64,000 bases of DNA from Mucilaginibacter oryzae (GCF_003148845.1 NZ_QGHA01000006.1:124001-188000); one strand, 5' to 3'. Positions 8,810 through 18,132 are shown, counted from the first letter of the stretch. The notes: generated by a model from the letters alone, not told the origin. A program made the numbers and translations.

Positions 8810-11800
8810 ATGAAAAAACGATACCTCGCGCTGTTTGCAGCCGCCTTGTGGCAAACAGGTGTTAATGCCCAAACCGCCACAAGTTATTTTACCTCCAACC
8901 CCACCCTTACCCCTGATGGTAAAACCGTAATTTTCAGTTACGAAGGCGACCTGTGGAAAGCCGACATTGGCAACCCTTCGGCTACGCGGCTAACCGCCAT
9001 GCAGGGCGACGAAACCAGTCCGCGGGTATCGCCCGATGGGCAATGGCTGGCATTTTCATCCAATCAGTTTGGTAATAACGATGTGTATGTGATGCCGCTG
9101 GCAGGCGGCGATATCAAACAACTTACCTATAACGATGCAGGTGACAATGTGGACTCGTGGAGCTGGGACTCAAAATCTATCTATTTTTACTCCGGCCGCT
9201 ACAACAGTTTCAGCGAGTATAAAGTAGCCGCTACCGGCGGTACACCCGTTCGCCTGTTTGGGCATTATTTCAATACCATTCACGGCGTAGTGGAGCACCC
9301 GCAAACCGGCGAGTTGTTTTTCAGCAATACCTGGGAAAGTAATTTCTTCTCCAACCGTAAACATTACAAAGGCGCTTATAACCCGGATATCCAATCGTAT
9401 AACCCCAAAACCAAAGCCTATAAAAAATATACCGATTGGCTGGGTAAAGATTTCTGGACCACCATTGATAAAAAAGGCAACATCTATTTCGTATCCGACG
9501 AGGGTAATGAAGAATATAACCTTTATACGTTTATCGACGGAAAGAAAACCGCTTTAACCCAATTCCCCAGCTCCATTAAACGCCCGCAGGTAAGCGCCGA
9601 TGGCAGCAAGGTTGTTTTTGAAAAAGACTACCAGCTGTTTATGTACGATGTGGCATCCAAACAAACGCAGAAACTGAGCTTAAACCTGTTCCGTAATAAT
9701 GTATTACCCAAAGAGCAATCGTTTGATGTTGGCGGGAAGATTGAAGGGGCCGATCTCTCGCCCGACGGGAAAAAACTGGCTTTCATATCGCGCGGCGAAT
9801 TGTTTGTAAGCGATGCCGAAGGTAAATTCATCAAAAAACTGGAACGCAACACCAGCGAACGTGCTACCGAAGTGGAATGGATGGCTGATAATAAAACGTT
9901 AATCTTCGGGCAAACATTAGGCGGCTTCCCTAACTGGTACACCATTGCCGCCGATGGCACCGGCGAGGAAAAACAGCTCACAGCTGATAAAGCAAGCAAC
10001 CGCCAGCTGAATATGAATAAAGACCGCACCAAGGCTATCTACCTGAGCGGCCGCAACGAGCTGAAGCTGATAGACCTGAAAACACTGACCGCGAAAACCA
10101 TAGTTACCGATGAGTTCTGGGGATTTTATAGCCCTCAGCCACGCTTCTCTCCAAACGGCGAGTACGTGGTTTATAACGCTTACCGCAATTTTGAGCAGGA
10201 TGTTTTTGTTTATGAGATTAAAACCGGCAAAATCATTAACCTGACCAACAGTGGTGTTACCGAGGCGGCGCCGTTCTGGTCGCCGGATGGTAAGTATATT
10301 TATTTTACTTCGTCGCGCACACAACCTGAATATCCTTACGGATCGAGAGACGCGCACGTTTACCGCATGCCGCTTCAAAAATATGATGATCCGTTTAAGA
10401 TGGATAAGTTTACAGCGCTGTTCAAAGAGGAGAAAAAGGACGACGACAAGAAAAAAGACAAAGAGAAAAAATCAAACAAAAAGAAACCACTCTCTGAGCA
10501 ACCCGCTCCAAAGGCCCCAGCCGAGATTACGATAGATACCGACGAGTTGATGAAACGCCTGGAGCGCATCAGCCCGGAGTTTGGGCAGGCGCAGGGATCG
10601 TACGTTATCCAGAAGGGGGATAAAACATTGATTTATTACGTATCAAACCATGCCGAAGGCAAGGGGGCGCTTTACCGTACCACGCTTGAAAATTTTGAGC
10701 AGCCCAAAACCGAAAAAGTTGGCGGCGGCGATTTCGGCAGCTTCGATATTTTTGGCAACAGCGATAAGTATTTCCTGGTAGCGGGCGGTAACATCTACAC
10801 CTTAAATATTGATGCCAATAAGGTTGACAAGGTAAACATTGAAGCAAGCTTTACCCGCAATATGGCCGGCGAGTTTGCGCAGATGTTTGATGAAACCTGG
10901 GCCGGGCTGGATGAGAACTATTATGATGGCAACTTTCACGGGGCCGACTGGAAAAAGGTACATGATACCTATAAAGCATTTGTCCCTTACCTTAACAGCC
11001 GGTCTGATCTGCGGCTGCTGCTGAATGATATGCTGGGCGAGCTGAACTCATCGCACCAGGGCTTTTACTCCAACGGCAGCGAAGAAAGGAAAAACCTAAG
11101 CTACCGCACCATGGAAACCGGGATTATTTTTGATAACGACGCGCCGTATAAAGTGAGCAGCATAGCCATCCACAGCAATGCCGATAAGGCAGGGATCGAC
11201 GTAAAACCCGGCGATATCCTGAAAGCGGTAAACGGTGTTCCCGTTGATGAAAAGCAGGATCGCAACTACTATTTCACCAAACCGCAGCTGGATAGGGAAA
11301 TTGAACTCACGTTTACCCGCGCAGGCAAAGATGTGAAAGTAAAACTTCACCCCGAATCAACAGGCGACTTGTCTAACAACCTGTACGACGACTGGATCCA
11401 TACCAATGCCCAAACCGTTACCGATAAAAGCAAAGGCCGCATAGCCTACTCGTACATGAAAAACATGGGAGATGGCGCATTAGAAGATTTTATGGAGGAT
11501 ATGGTTGATGACGCCTATAAAAAAGACGCGCTCATCCTCGACCTAAGATATAACACCGGCGGCAATGTGCATGATAATGTATTAAAATTCCTGTCGCAAA
11601 AGCCCTACCTGCAATGGGCCTACCGCGATGGTAAAAAATCACCACAACCTAACTTTGCACCAGCGGCAAAACCAATTATTCTGTTGATGAACGAGCAGAC
11701 GCTGAGCGATGGTGAAATGACCTCACAAGGCTTTAAAGCTTTAGGCCTCGGCAAGATCATTGGCACAGAAACCTACCGCTGGATTATTTTTACCAGCGGC

Positions 11801-12016
11801 AAAGGCTTGGTTGATGGTTCGTTTTACCGCATACCTGCCTGGGGTTGTTATACCCTTGATGGTAAAGACATTGAGAAAACAGGCGTATCACCGGATATTT
11901 ACGTAAAGACAGACTTTACTGACAGATTGGAGAACAAAGATCCGCAGTTGGATAGGGCTATTGAGGAGATATTGAAACAGTTGCCGCCCCCTACCCCCCT
12001 GAAGGGAGAAAAATAG
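8810..12016 (+). CDS. Tricorn-like S41 family peptidase, secreted
   Basis: The start is set at the ATG at 8810 rather than the upstream in-frame ATG at 8711. From 8810 a signal peptide reads MKKRYLALFAAALWQTGVNAQ. The product is 1068 residues. The N-terminal two thirds holds WD40/TolB-like propeller blades (repeated SPDGKxxxF motifs). A lysine-rich low-complexity linker lies near residues 540-570. Then come a tricorn C1-like region, a PDZ domain (DAPYKVSSIAIHSNADKAGID) and the S41 peptidase core with LRYNTGGNVHD and the nucleophile in TLSDGE (Ser about 966). It probably degrades peptides in the periplasm. The last ten residues (PPPTPLKGEK) are encoded by an intergenic-type repeat. Confidence 0.93.
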   Translation: MKKRYLALFAAALWQTGVNAQTATSYFTSNPTLTPDGKTVIFSYEGDLWKADIGNPSATRLTAMQGDETSPRVSPDGQWLAFSSNQFGNNDVYVMPLAGGDIKQLTYNDAGDNVDSWSWDSKSIYFYSGRYNSFSEYKVAATGGTPVRLFGHYFNTIHGVVEHPQTGELFFSNTWESNFFSNRKHYKGAYNPDIQSYNPKTKAYKKYTDWLGKDFWTTIDKKGNIYFVSDEGNEEYNLYTFIDGKKTALTQFPSSIKRPQVSADGSKVVFEKDYQLFMYDVASKQTQKLSLNLFRNNVLPKEQSFDVGGKIEGADLSPDGKKLAFISRGELFVSDAEGKFIKKLERNTSERATEVEWMADNKTLIFGQTLGGFPNWYTIAADGTGEEKQLTADKASNRQLNMNKDRTKAIYLSGRNELKLIDLKTLTAKTIVTDEFWGFYSPQPRFSPNGEYVVYNAYRNFEQDVFVYEIKTGKIINLTNSGVTEAAPFWSPDGKYIYFTSSRTQPEYPYGSRDAHVYRMPLQKYDDPFKMDKFTALFKEEKKDDDKKKDKEKKSNKKKPLSEQPAPKAPAEITIDTDELMKRLERISPEFGQAQGSYVIQKGDKTLIYYVSNHAEGKGALYRTTLENFEQPKTEKVGGGDFGSFDIFGNSDKYFLVAGGNIYTLNIDANKVDKVNIEASFTRNMAGEFAQMFDETWAGLDENYYDGNFHGADWKKVHDTYKAFVPYLNSRSDLRLLLNDMLGELNSSHQGFYSNGSEERKNLSYRTMETGIIFDNDAPYKVSSIAIHSNADKAGIDVKPGDILKAVNGVPVDEKQDRNYYFTKPQLDREIELTFTRAGKDVKVKLHPESTGDLSNNLYDDWIHTNAQTVTDKSKGRIAYSYMKNMGDGALEDFMEDMVDDAYKKDALILDLRYNTGGNVHDNVLKFLSQKPYLQWAYRDGKKSPQPNFAPAAKPIILLMNEQTLSDGEMTSQGFKALGLGKIIGTETYRWIIFTSGKGLVDGSFYRIPAWGCYTLDGKDIEKTGVSPDIYVKTDFTDRLENKDPQLDRAIEEILKQLPPPTPLKGEK

Positions 12017-12069
12017 TTTAGCAGCTATTTGCACTTTATTAAAGCTCCCCCTTCAGGGGGGTGGGGGGC
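11986..12069. repeat. GC-rich inverted repeat (CCCCCTACCCCCCTGAAGGG type) at the S41 gene 3' end
   Basis: Arms 11986-12006 and 12049-12069 are reverse complements with one mismatch over 21 bases. The first arm lies inside the S41 coding sequence and supplies its C-terminal residues. The unit may also act as a transcription terminator, as it contains a strong hairpin followed by CTTTATTT. Confidence 0.8.
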
Positions 12070-12087
12070 TTTATTTAGAACCTATCC

Positions 12088-12131
12088 AAATAACATTTGT
12101 ACAAAGCGCCGACGGCTTTCAAATGTTATTT
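12088..12131. promoter_or_regulatory. 12-bp inverted repeat upstream of aconitase
   Basis: AAATAACATTTG (12088-12099) and its exact complement (12120-12131) flank a 20-base centre. They are followed by TTTTGTAATTT, 74 bases before the aconitase ATG. It could be an operator or a leader hairpin. A -7-like TATTTTTTG (one base longer than the consensus) overlaps its right arm. Confidence 0.4.
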
Positions 12132-12205
12132 TTTGTAATTTCGCCGTTCTAAGGCCAGTAATGGGCTAAACGTCAATTTCTTTTACACCTAAAAATCAAA
12201 TACAA

Positions 12206-14473
12206 ATGGCTTTTGATTTAGATATGATCAAAAAGGTTTACGACCGCTACAGCACCCGCGTTGAGGCTGCCCGTAAAGCGACCGGTAAACCCCTAACTTT
12301 AACCGAAAAGATTTTATATGCCCACCTTAGCGAAGGCGATGCTCAAAAAGCATTCGGTCGTGGGGTTGATTATGTTGATTTTGCACCAGACCGTGTAGCC
12401 ATGCAGGATGCTACCGCGCAGATGGCCCTTTTGCAGTTTATGCAAGCTGGCAGGCCTAAGGTTGCCGTTCCGTCTACCGTACATTGCGATCACTTAATTC
12501 AGGCAAAAATTGGTGCTACCGAAGATTTGAGCACCGCTGTTGACGTTAACCGCGAAGTTTACGATTTCCTGGCCTCAGTATCTGATAAATATGGTATCGG
12601 TTTCTGGAAAGCCGGTGCAGGTATCATACACCAGGTAGTGTTAGAAAACTATGCTTTCCCTGGCGGCATGATGATTGGTACCGATTCACATACCCCTAAC
12701 GCGGGTGGTTTAGGTATGATCGCTATTGGTGTTGGTGGTGCTGATGCCTGCGACGTAATGGCCGGCCTGCCATGGGAGCTTAAATTCCCTAAACTGATCG
12801 GCGTTAAATTAACCGGTAAACTTTCCGGCTGGACTTCGGCTAAAGACGTAATCCTTCGTGTTGCAGGTATACTTACCGTAAAAGGTGGTACCGGTGCCAT
12901 TGTTGAATACTTTGGCGAAGGTGCCCGCTCAATGTCGGCTACCGGTAAAGGTACTATCTGCAACATGGGTGCCGAAATTGGCGCTACCACTTCTATCTTC
13001 GGTTACGACGAAAAAGCTGCTGCTTACTTAAAAGGTACCAAACGTGCCGATATCGCTGAATTAGCCGACGCCATTGCCGAGCACTTAACCGGCGACGAAG
13101 AAGTTTACGCTAACCCTGAGCAATATTTCGACCAGGTGATCGAGATCAACCTGAGCGAACTTGAACCACACGTAAACGGTCCGTTCACTCCGGATTTGGC
13201 CTGGCCTATCTCTAAATTTGCTACCGCTGTTAAAGAAAACGGCTGGCCTACTAAATTAGAGGTTGGTTTGATCGGCTCCTGCACCAACTCATCTTACGAA
13301 GATATCACCCGTTCGGCTTCTATCGCTAAACAAGCTATCGATAAAAAATTAAAAACCCAGGCCGAGTTTACCATCACTCCGGGCTCGGAGCAGGTACGTT
13401 ACACTGTTGACCGCGACGGTTATTTAGATACCTTCGCCGAAATGGGCGGTGTGGTATTGGCTAACGCCTGCGGACCATGTATTGGCCAGTGGGCCCGTCA
13501 TACCGACGATCCTACCCGCAAAAACTCTATCATCACTTCGTTTAACCGTAACTTCGCTAAACGCCAGGATGGTAACCCTAACACCCACGCTTTCGTAGCT
13601 TCACCTGAGATTGTGACCGCTTTCGCTATCGCGGGCGATTTAACTTTTAACCCACTTACCGATACGTTAACCAACGAAGCAGGCGAGCAGGTTAAATTTG
13701 ACGAGCCTGTAGGTATCGAGTTACCGGTAAAAGGCTTTGCGGTGGAAGATGCAGGCTACCAGGCCCCTGCCGAAGATGGCAGCAAAGTAGAAGTGATTGT
13801 TTCTCCAACTTCATCACGTTTACAATTGCTTGAACCATTCAAAGCATGGGAAGGTACCGACATTACCGGCTTAAAACTATTGATCAAAGCAAAAGGTAAA
13901 TGTACTACCGACCATATTTCGATGGCAGGTCCATGGTTGAAATTCCGCGGTCACCTGGATAACATTTCGAACAATATGCTGATCGGCGCTATCAACTACT
14001 TTAACCTGACTGCCGATAGCGTTAAAAACGAACTGACAGGCGAGTACGGTCCGGTTCCGGCTACCCAGCGCGCTTACAAAGCGGCAGGTATCGGTTCGAT
14101 CGTAGTAGGCGACGAAAACTACGGCGAAGGTTCATCACGTGAGCATGCTGCCATGGAGCCCCGTCACTTAGGTGTACGTGCCATACTGGTAAAATCATTT
14201 GCCCGCATCCACGAAACCAACCTTAAAAAACAAGGTATGCTGGCTATCACGTTTGCTGATAACAACGATTACGAGAAGATCCAGGAAGATGATACCATCG
14301 ATATCACCGGCTTAACTACATTTGCCCCTGGCCAGCAGTTAACCGTGGTATTGCACCACAAAGATGGCTCAACCGAATCATTCCCTGTAAACCACACTTA
14401 CAATGCACAGCAAATTGAGTGGTTTAAAGCAGGCGGCGCGTTGAACATCATCCGTAAGCAAATGGCATCTTAA
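12206..14473 (+). CDS. Aconitate hydratase (mitochondrial-type)
   Basis: Aconitase isomerises citrate to isocitrate in the TCA cycle using a [4Fe-4S] cluster. The 755-residue protein has the layout of mitochondrial-type enzymes. HCDHLIQAK near residue 95 is followed by the GTDSHTPNAGGLGMIAIGVGGADA motif. The cluster ligands are the Cys of GSCTNSSYED and the two Cys of NACGPCIGQW. The swivelling C-terminal domain holds the GDENYGEGSSREHAA substrate-binding loop. The length and the continuous reading frame indicate an active enzyme. It is monocistronic, with a terminator 39 bases after the stop codon. Confidence 0.96.
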   Translation: MAFDLDMIKKVYDRYSTRVEAARKATGKPLTLTEKILYAHLSEGDAQKAFGRGVDYVDFAPDRVAMQDATAQMALLQFMQAGRPKVAVPSTVHCDHLIQAKIGATEDLSTAVDVNREVYDFLASVSDKYGIGFWKAGAGIIHQVVLENYAFPGGMMIGTDSHTPNAGGLGMIAIGVGGADACDVMAGLPWELKFPKLIGVKLTGKLSGWTSAKDVILRVAGILTVKGGTGAIVEYFGEGARSMSATGKGTICNMGAEIGATTSIFGYDEKAAAYLKGTKRADIAELADAIAEHLTGDEEVYANPEQYFDQVIEINLSELEPHVNGPFTPDLAWPISKFATAVKENGWPTKLEVGLIGSCTNSSYEDITRSASIAKQAIDKKLKTQAEFTITPGSEQVRYTVDRDGYLDTFAEMGGVVLANACGPCIGQWARHTDDPTRKNSIITSFNRNFAKRQDGNPNTHAFVASPEIVTAFAIAGDLTFNPLTDTLTNEAGEQVKFDEPVGIELPVKGFAVEDAGYQAPAEDGSKVEVIVSPTSSRLQLLEPFKAWEGTDITGLKLLIKAKGKCTTDHISMAGPWLKFRGHLDNISNNMLIGAINYFNLTADSVKNELTGEYGPVPATQRAYKAAGIGSIVVGDENYGEGSSREHAAMEPRHLGVRAILVKSFARIHETNLKKQGMLAITFADNNDYEKIQEDDTIDITGLTTFAPGQQLTVVLHHKDGSTESFPVNHTYNAQQIEWFKAGGALNIIRKQMAS

Positions 14474-14511
14474 TTTCGGATATCGGAATTTTGATTTCGG
14501 ATTTAATATTG

Positions 14512-14541
14512 AAAAGCCTTCCCGTTTGGGGAGGCTTTTTT
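14512..14541 (+). terminator. Rho-independent terminator after aconitase
   Basis: AAAAGCCTTCCC and GGGGAGGCTTTTTT form a stem with a GTTT loop and a T-run. Confidence 0.85.
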
Positions 14542-14593
14542 GTTGCTGACTGTTTTTAAAGTAAACAGGGCTGTAAAATTTATATATAGAGTT

Positions 14594-14779
14594 ATGTATA
14601 TCAAAAGAATAAACGTCACCGTTTTACAAGGTTCAACGGTGATCAAACAATTAGAACAGATTAAAATTATAAATGCCTCTACTAATCCGAACGAGGTTAA
14701 AAGGCTAAGCCAAATGACCATTGATGAGTTAAACCAGCATGCATTGCAGAAGGCCGAAAATCTCATCACTTCAATTTAG
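14594..14779 (+). CDS. Possible small hypothetical protein
   Basis: A 61-codon frame starts at MYIKRINVTVLQG and ends QKAENLITSI. It is hydrophilic, with a likely helical second half (NPNEVKRLSQMTIDELNQHALQKAENL). A longer in-frame start at 14540 would begin inside the aconitase terminator. No family was recognised, and a minus-strand frame overlaps it. It is followed 20 bases later by a long palindrome that could terminate it. Confidence 0.35.
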   Translation: MYIKRINVTVLQGSTVIKQLEQIKIINASTNPNEVKRLSQMTIDELNQHALQKAENLITSI

Positions 14780-14799
14780 AGATAGCCCTTATCATCAAC

Positions 14800-14833
14800 G
14801 ACAAATAAGATCAATTGATTGATCTTATTTGTC
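14800..14833. terminator. 34-bp near-perfect palindrome
   Basis: GACAAATAAGATCAAT and its exact complement (14800-14815, 14818-14833) are separated by TG. This makes a 16-bp stem just after the small frame ending at 14779. It may be a terminator hairpin or a protein-binding dyad. It lacks a strong T-run on either side, so termination is uncertain. Confidence 0.5.
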
Positions 14834-14954
14834 AAATTAAAATAAAAATCTAAAAATCAACCCATTGGAATATATTTTAAAACAATACAATGAGTTATAA
14901 TAGCAAAAGCCACGTGAATGATCACATGGCTCTTACTATTTTTAAACCGTTTCC

Positions 14955-15077
14955 TTAAAATTTATACCTCACAAAGGCCTCCATTGCCTCACAATCAGCT
15001 AAACCAAGTCGGTCGTAACGCTGGGCAGTATCGCGCGTGCGGTCTTCCGCACGTACCCAAAACTCCCTTGCATCATC
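14955..15077 (-). pseudogene. Duplicated 3' fragment of the NagB-PIG-L gene
   Basis: This stretch encodes 40 residues plus stop that match the last 40 residues of the downstream-numbered NagB-PIG-L protein. Only two residues differ (DC in place of EY). The copy lies about 345 bases from the parent 3' end (15301-15423), in the same orientation. Upstream of the match the frame continues into unrelated sequence (to 15161), so it is a gene-end fragment and not a functional gene. Confidence 0.85.
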
Positions 15078-15215
15078 CCATACTGGTTGAAGTTTGGCGG
15101 TAGCGTAACTTCGACCTAAACTGTCGGAAGCATTCTGCTTCCGGCTGGCAGACCAATCCACTTCAGAGTAATTACAAGGTTAGCTGAAAGCTTAGCCCGA
15201 TTTGGTGACGTAAAG

Positions 15216-15243
15216 AAAAAAGCGCCCGTGAGGACACGGGCGC
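15216..15243 (-). terminator. Terminator of the NagB-PIG-L gene
   Basis: GCGCCCGTG and its complement CACGGGCGC (loop AGGA) are followed on the minus strand by six T. It lies 58 bases past the stop codon of the leftward gene. Confidence 0.88.
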
Positions 15244-15300
15244 CGGGATATTGTGTTTAATGTTCTATGAACCATTAACCATGATCCATGAACTCAATCC

Positions 15301-17220
15301 TTAAAACTTATACCTTACAAAGGCCTCCATTGCCTCGTACTCGGCTAAACCAAGGCGGTCGTACCGCTGTGCGGTATCGCGGGTACGGTCTTCCGCACGT
15401 ACCCAGAATTCCCTTGCGTCATCGCCCGGGAATACGGGGGTATCTTTTTGCGATTGGTGTTTGAAGATGGCGTTACGCTTGCGGATCACTTCTTGTGGTG
15501 ATAATGGTACCGCCATTTCAATCTCGTAGGTTTCAAACTCGTGCCATGCGCCGCGGTACATCCACAGCCAGCAATCATCCACCCATGCTTCTTTGCCTTT
15601 TAATCTTTCCAGTGCTGCAAGGATAATTTTGAAACAAACCAGGTGGGTACCGTTAGGGTCGGCAAAATCACCGGCAGCGAAAATCTGGTGTGGTTTTATT
15701 TTTTGAAGCAGATCGATGGTTAACTGAACGTCTTCTTCGCCTACCGAGTTCTTTTTGGTTTTGCCGGTTTCATAGAAAGGCAGCGCCATAAAGTGGATAT
15801 GATCGTCCTGTAAACCGGCATATCTCGCGCCCGAGATAGCTTCGGTTTTCCTGATGAAGCCTTTTACATTGCGGATCTCCTGGGTGTCGATCTCATTAGG
15901 CTGTTTGGTTGGGAAAAACGCCCGCATATCTTCGTACGATTTTTGGAGATGGGTAGTGTCTTCGCCGATAGATTTGGTAAAGTCGATAGCGAACTCCATG
16001 TACCTTAATACGTCATCATCCCATACCGCGGTATTGCCCGAAGTTTGGTAAGCCACGTGTACATCATGGCCCTGGTCAACCAGGCGAATGAATGTACCGC
16101 CCATCGAGATCACGTCATCATCCGGGTGCGGAGAGAAAATGATAGAGCGTTTTTTGGCAGGCAATGCCCTTTCCGGTCTTTGCGAATCGTCGGCATCGGG
16201 TTTGCCGCCCGGCCAGCCGGTAATAGTATGCTGGATCTGGTTAAAAATATCGATGTTGATATTATAAACCGGTCCCTGTTCAACAGCCAGCTGCGCCATG
16301 CCGTGGGTATTGTAATCTTCTTCGGTTAATTTCAGTACCGGCTTGTTGATTTCGTTAGCCAGCCAGATCACCGCCTTCTTTTTCAGTTGGTTATCCCAAG
16401 CGCAGTCTTTCACCAGCCATGGGGTGTCAAAACGGGTTAGTTCTGATGCCGCTTCTGCATCCAATACAAACTCTACATTATCAGATAATTGCAGGTAAGT
16501 GGCAGGCACTTCGCCCGAGATCTCGCCTTCTACAGCTTTCTTAATAATCTCTGCTTTCTTTTTGCTCCAGGCCATCAGGATAATCTCGCGGGCTTTGAAT
16601 ATCGTTCCGATACCCATAGTGATCGCTTTGGTTGGCACGTCGGCTTTACCACCAAAATCCCTTGCCGCGTCACGGCGGGTCAGGTCGTCAAGCGTTACCA
16701 TCCGGGTACCTGAGTTTGGCGCCGAACCCGGCTCGTTAAAACCGATGTGACCGGTACGGCCTATCCCCAGGATCTGCAGGTCTAATCCGCCAAGTTCTTC
16801 TATCTTTTTCTCATACTCTACGCAAAATGCTACCACCGCATCGGCATCTAATGTACCGTCGGGTATGTGTACATTGTTTTTATCGATATCAATATGGCTA
16901 AACAAGTTATCGTACATGAAGGTCACGTAGCTTTGGGCGGCTGTGGGCTTCATGGGATAATACTCGTCCAGGTTGAAAGTGATCACGTTTTTAAAGCTCA
17001 AACCTTCTTCTTTGTGTTGGCGTACCAGTTCGCCGTACACGGCTACGGGCGTTGCGCCGGTGGCCAGGCCCAGTACCGCTTTTTCGCCGCGGGCTTGTTT
17101 CGCTTTAATCAACTTTGCAATTTTGTCGGCTACCGCTACCGAAGCTGTTTTAGCATCGCTATAAACGCTTACCGGTAGTTTCTCATACCGCGTCTCTTCC
17201 AATAAATTTAATCGTGCCAT
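15301..17220 (-). CDS. nagB: Glucosamine-6-phosphate deaminase fused to a PIG-L/LmbE-type deacetylase domain
   Basis: This 639-residue protein combines two domains. Residues 1 to about 290 are a NagB/6-phosphogluconolactonase-fold deaminase, with LGLATGATPVAVYGEL near residue 50, the catalytic-region FNLDEYYPM near 85 and GIGRTGHIGFNEPGS near 150. It converts glucosamine-6-phosphate to fructose-6-phosphate and ammonia. Residues about 355-640 are a PIG-L/LmbE zinc-hydrolase domain with SPHPDDDVISMGG (His365, Asp367/368). This fusion length is common in Bacteroidota. The second domain may de-N-acetylate a sugar, but that is inference. The last 40 codons are duplicated downstream at 14955-15077. 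Confidence 0.93.
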   Translation of the reverse strand: MARLNLLEETRYEKLPVSVYSDAKTASVAVADKIAKLIKAKQARGEKAVLGLATGATPVAVYGELVRQHKEEGLSFKNVITFNLDEYYPMKPTAAQSYVTFMYDNLFSHIDIDKNNVHIPDGTLDADAVVAFCVEYEKKIEELGGLDLQILGIGRTGHIGFNEPGSAPNSGTRMVTLDDLTRRDAARDFGGKADVPTKAITMGIGTIFKAREIILMAWSKKKAEIIKKAVEGEISGEVPATYLQLSDNVEFVLDAEAASELTRFDTPWLVKDCAWDNQLKKKAVIWLANEINKPVLKLTEEDYNTHGMAQLAVEQGPVYNINIDIFNQIQHTITGWPGGKPDADDSQRPERALPAKKRSIIFSPHPDDDVISMGGTFIRLVDQGHDVHVAYQTSGNTAVWDDDVLRYMEFAIDFTKSIGEDTTHLQKSYEDMRAFFPTKQPNEIDTQEIRNVKGFIRKTEAISGARYAGLQDDHIHFMALPFYETGKTKKNSVGEEDVQLTIDLLQKIKPHQIFAAGDFADPNGTHLVCFKIILAALERLKGKEAWVDDCWLWMYRGAWHEFETYEIEMAVPLSPQEVIRKRNAIFKHQSQKDTPVFPGDDAREFWVRAEDRTRDTAQRYDRLGLAEYEAMEAFVRYKF

Positions 17221-17267
17221 AATTTGTTCAGAACCTGTATTTTATATGTGAAAGTTTAAAAAAGTCG

Positions 17268-17301
17268 CTATACAAAAAACCCCCGCCCGGGGCGAGGATT
17301 T
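17268..17301 (-). terminator. GC-rich hairpin upstream of nagB
   Basis: A CCTCGCCCCGGGCGGGGG-type stem is followed on the minus strand by six T. It lies about 50 bases upstream of the nagB start, so it could be a leader attenuator or the end of an upstream leftward transcript. Confidence 0.5.
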
Positions 17302-17451
17302 TTATCAAACCAATTAACAAAAATGTTTATCCTCACCGACATGAGGGTAAAGTAATTTACGTATAATAATAAGCTAAGCATTATCAATACAAACTTAATA
17401 AAACATAATTTGAATTAAAAGAACTTTTTAAATTTTTTTAATAAGTATTTT

Positions 17452-17650
17452 CTATCCGAAAAATGTTCTTAAATACATGTTTAGGTTAAAATTTGCAAAC
17501 GCTGCAGCAGCAAGTGCTACTTTTACGCCAATAGGGCGAAAAAATTCGATAGGCTTAGCAAAGGTAATATCGTGAGGTATGCCTGCGCCTTGCTTCAGAC
17601 ACGAGTGGAAACAGCGATTAGCACAAATATGTTTAAGCGCAGGCATCTAA
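17452..17650. other. Unresolved region with small overlapping frames
   Basis: The 627-base gap between nagB and groES contains this 200-base stretch, which is open on both strands. The minus strand has a 64-codon frame (17452-17646) reading MPALKHICANRCFHSCLKQG and then a hydrophobic alanine-rich tail. The plus strand has two tandem tiny frames at 17477-17575 (32 codons) and 17579-17650 (23 codons, MPAPCFRHEWKQRL). None was recognised. The G+C content is higher than in the adjacent A+T-rich spacer, which hints at a conserved element or decayed coding sequence. Confidence 0.3.
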
Positions 17651-17846
17651 TAGATTCTCCGTCATCCCTAAGTCATACTGACATCCTGACACCATCGGGT
17701 TAAAAAATTGTTAAGCTCCAAAACCGGCAATAACTTTTTGCTGACATTAAAACAGTCTCCCCCTGTCAATATCGGCTTTACCGGCACTTGGCATAATTGA
17801 TGATGCACATTGTACTGAAAACTTAAATAAATAAAACTTAATAACT

Positions 17847-18122
17847 ATGTCATTAAACATTAAACCTATCGGAGACAGGGTTGTAGTGGAGGCTGCAGCC
17901 GCCGAAGAAAAGACTGCTTCAGGTATCTTTATTCCTGATACTGCTAAAGAAAAACCTCAGCGTGGAACTATCGTTGCTGTTGGTCAGGGAAAAGTTGATG
18001 AGCCTTTAACCGTGAAAGTTGGTGACCAGGTTTTATATGGTAAATATGCAGGTACAGAAATTACCTACGAAGGTAAAGAGTACCTTATTATGCGCGAATC
18101 AGACATTTACGCAGTTCTTTAA
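17847..18122 (+). CDS. groES: Co-chaperonin GroES
   Basis: GroES caps the GroEL folding chamber as a heptamer. The 91-residue sequence shows the family pattern IKPIGDRVVVEAAAAEEKTASGIFIPD, including the mobile loop (about residues 17-33). It ends with EYLIMRESDIYAVL. It precedes groEL by 143 bases on the same strand, the normal groESL order. No CIRCE element (TTAGCACTC with its inverted copy) was found upstream. TGACA/TGTCA words at about 17676-17785 might be regulatory. Confidence 0.98.
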   Translation: MSLNIKPIGDRVVVEAAAAEEKTASGIFIPDTAKEKPQRGTIVAVGQGKVDEPLTVKVGDQVLYGKYAGTEITYEGKEYLIMRESDIYAVL

Positions 18123-18132
18123 ATCAATTAGC

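Noticed and set aside
9628..10378. Long antisense frames within the S41 protease
   Set aside because: They arise from codon bias of a strongly conserved gene on the plus strand.
14503..14769. 88-codon minus-strand frame
   Set aside because: It overlaps the aconitase terminator and the plus-strand small frame and has no recognised features. Neither strand is certain, so only the plus frame is listed, at low confidence.
17600..17846. CIRCE heat-shock operator upstream of groES
   Set aside because: Only an isolated TTAGCAC at about 17617 was seen, with no inverted partner at the required spacing.
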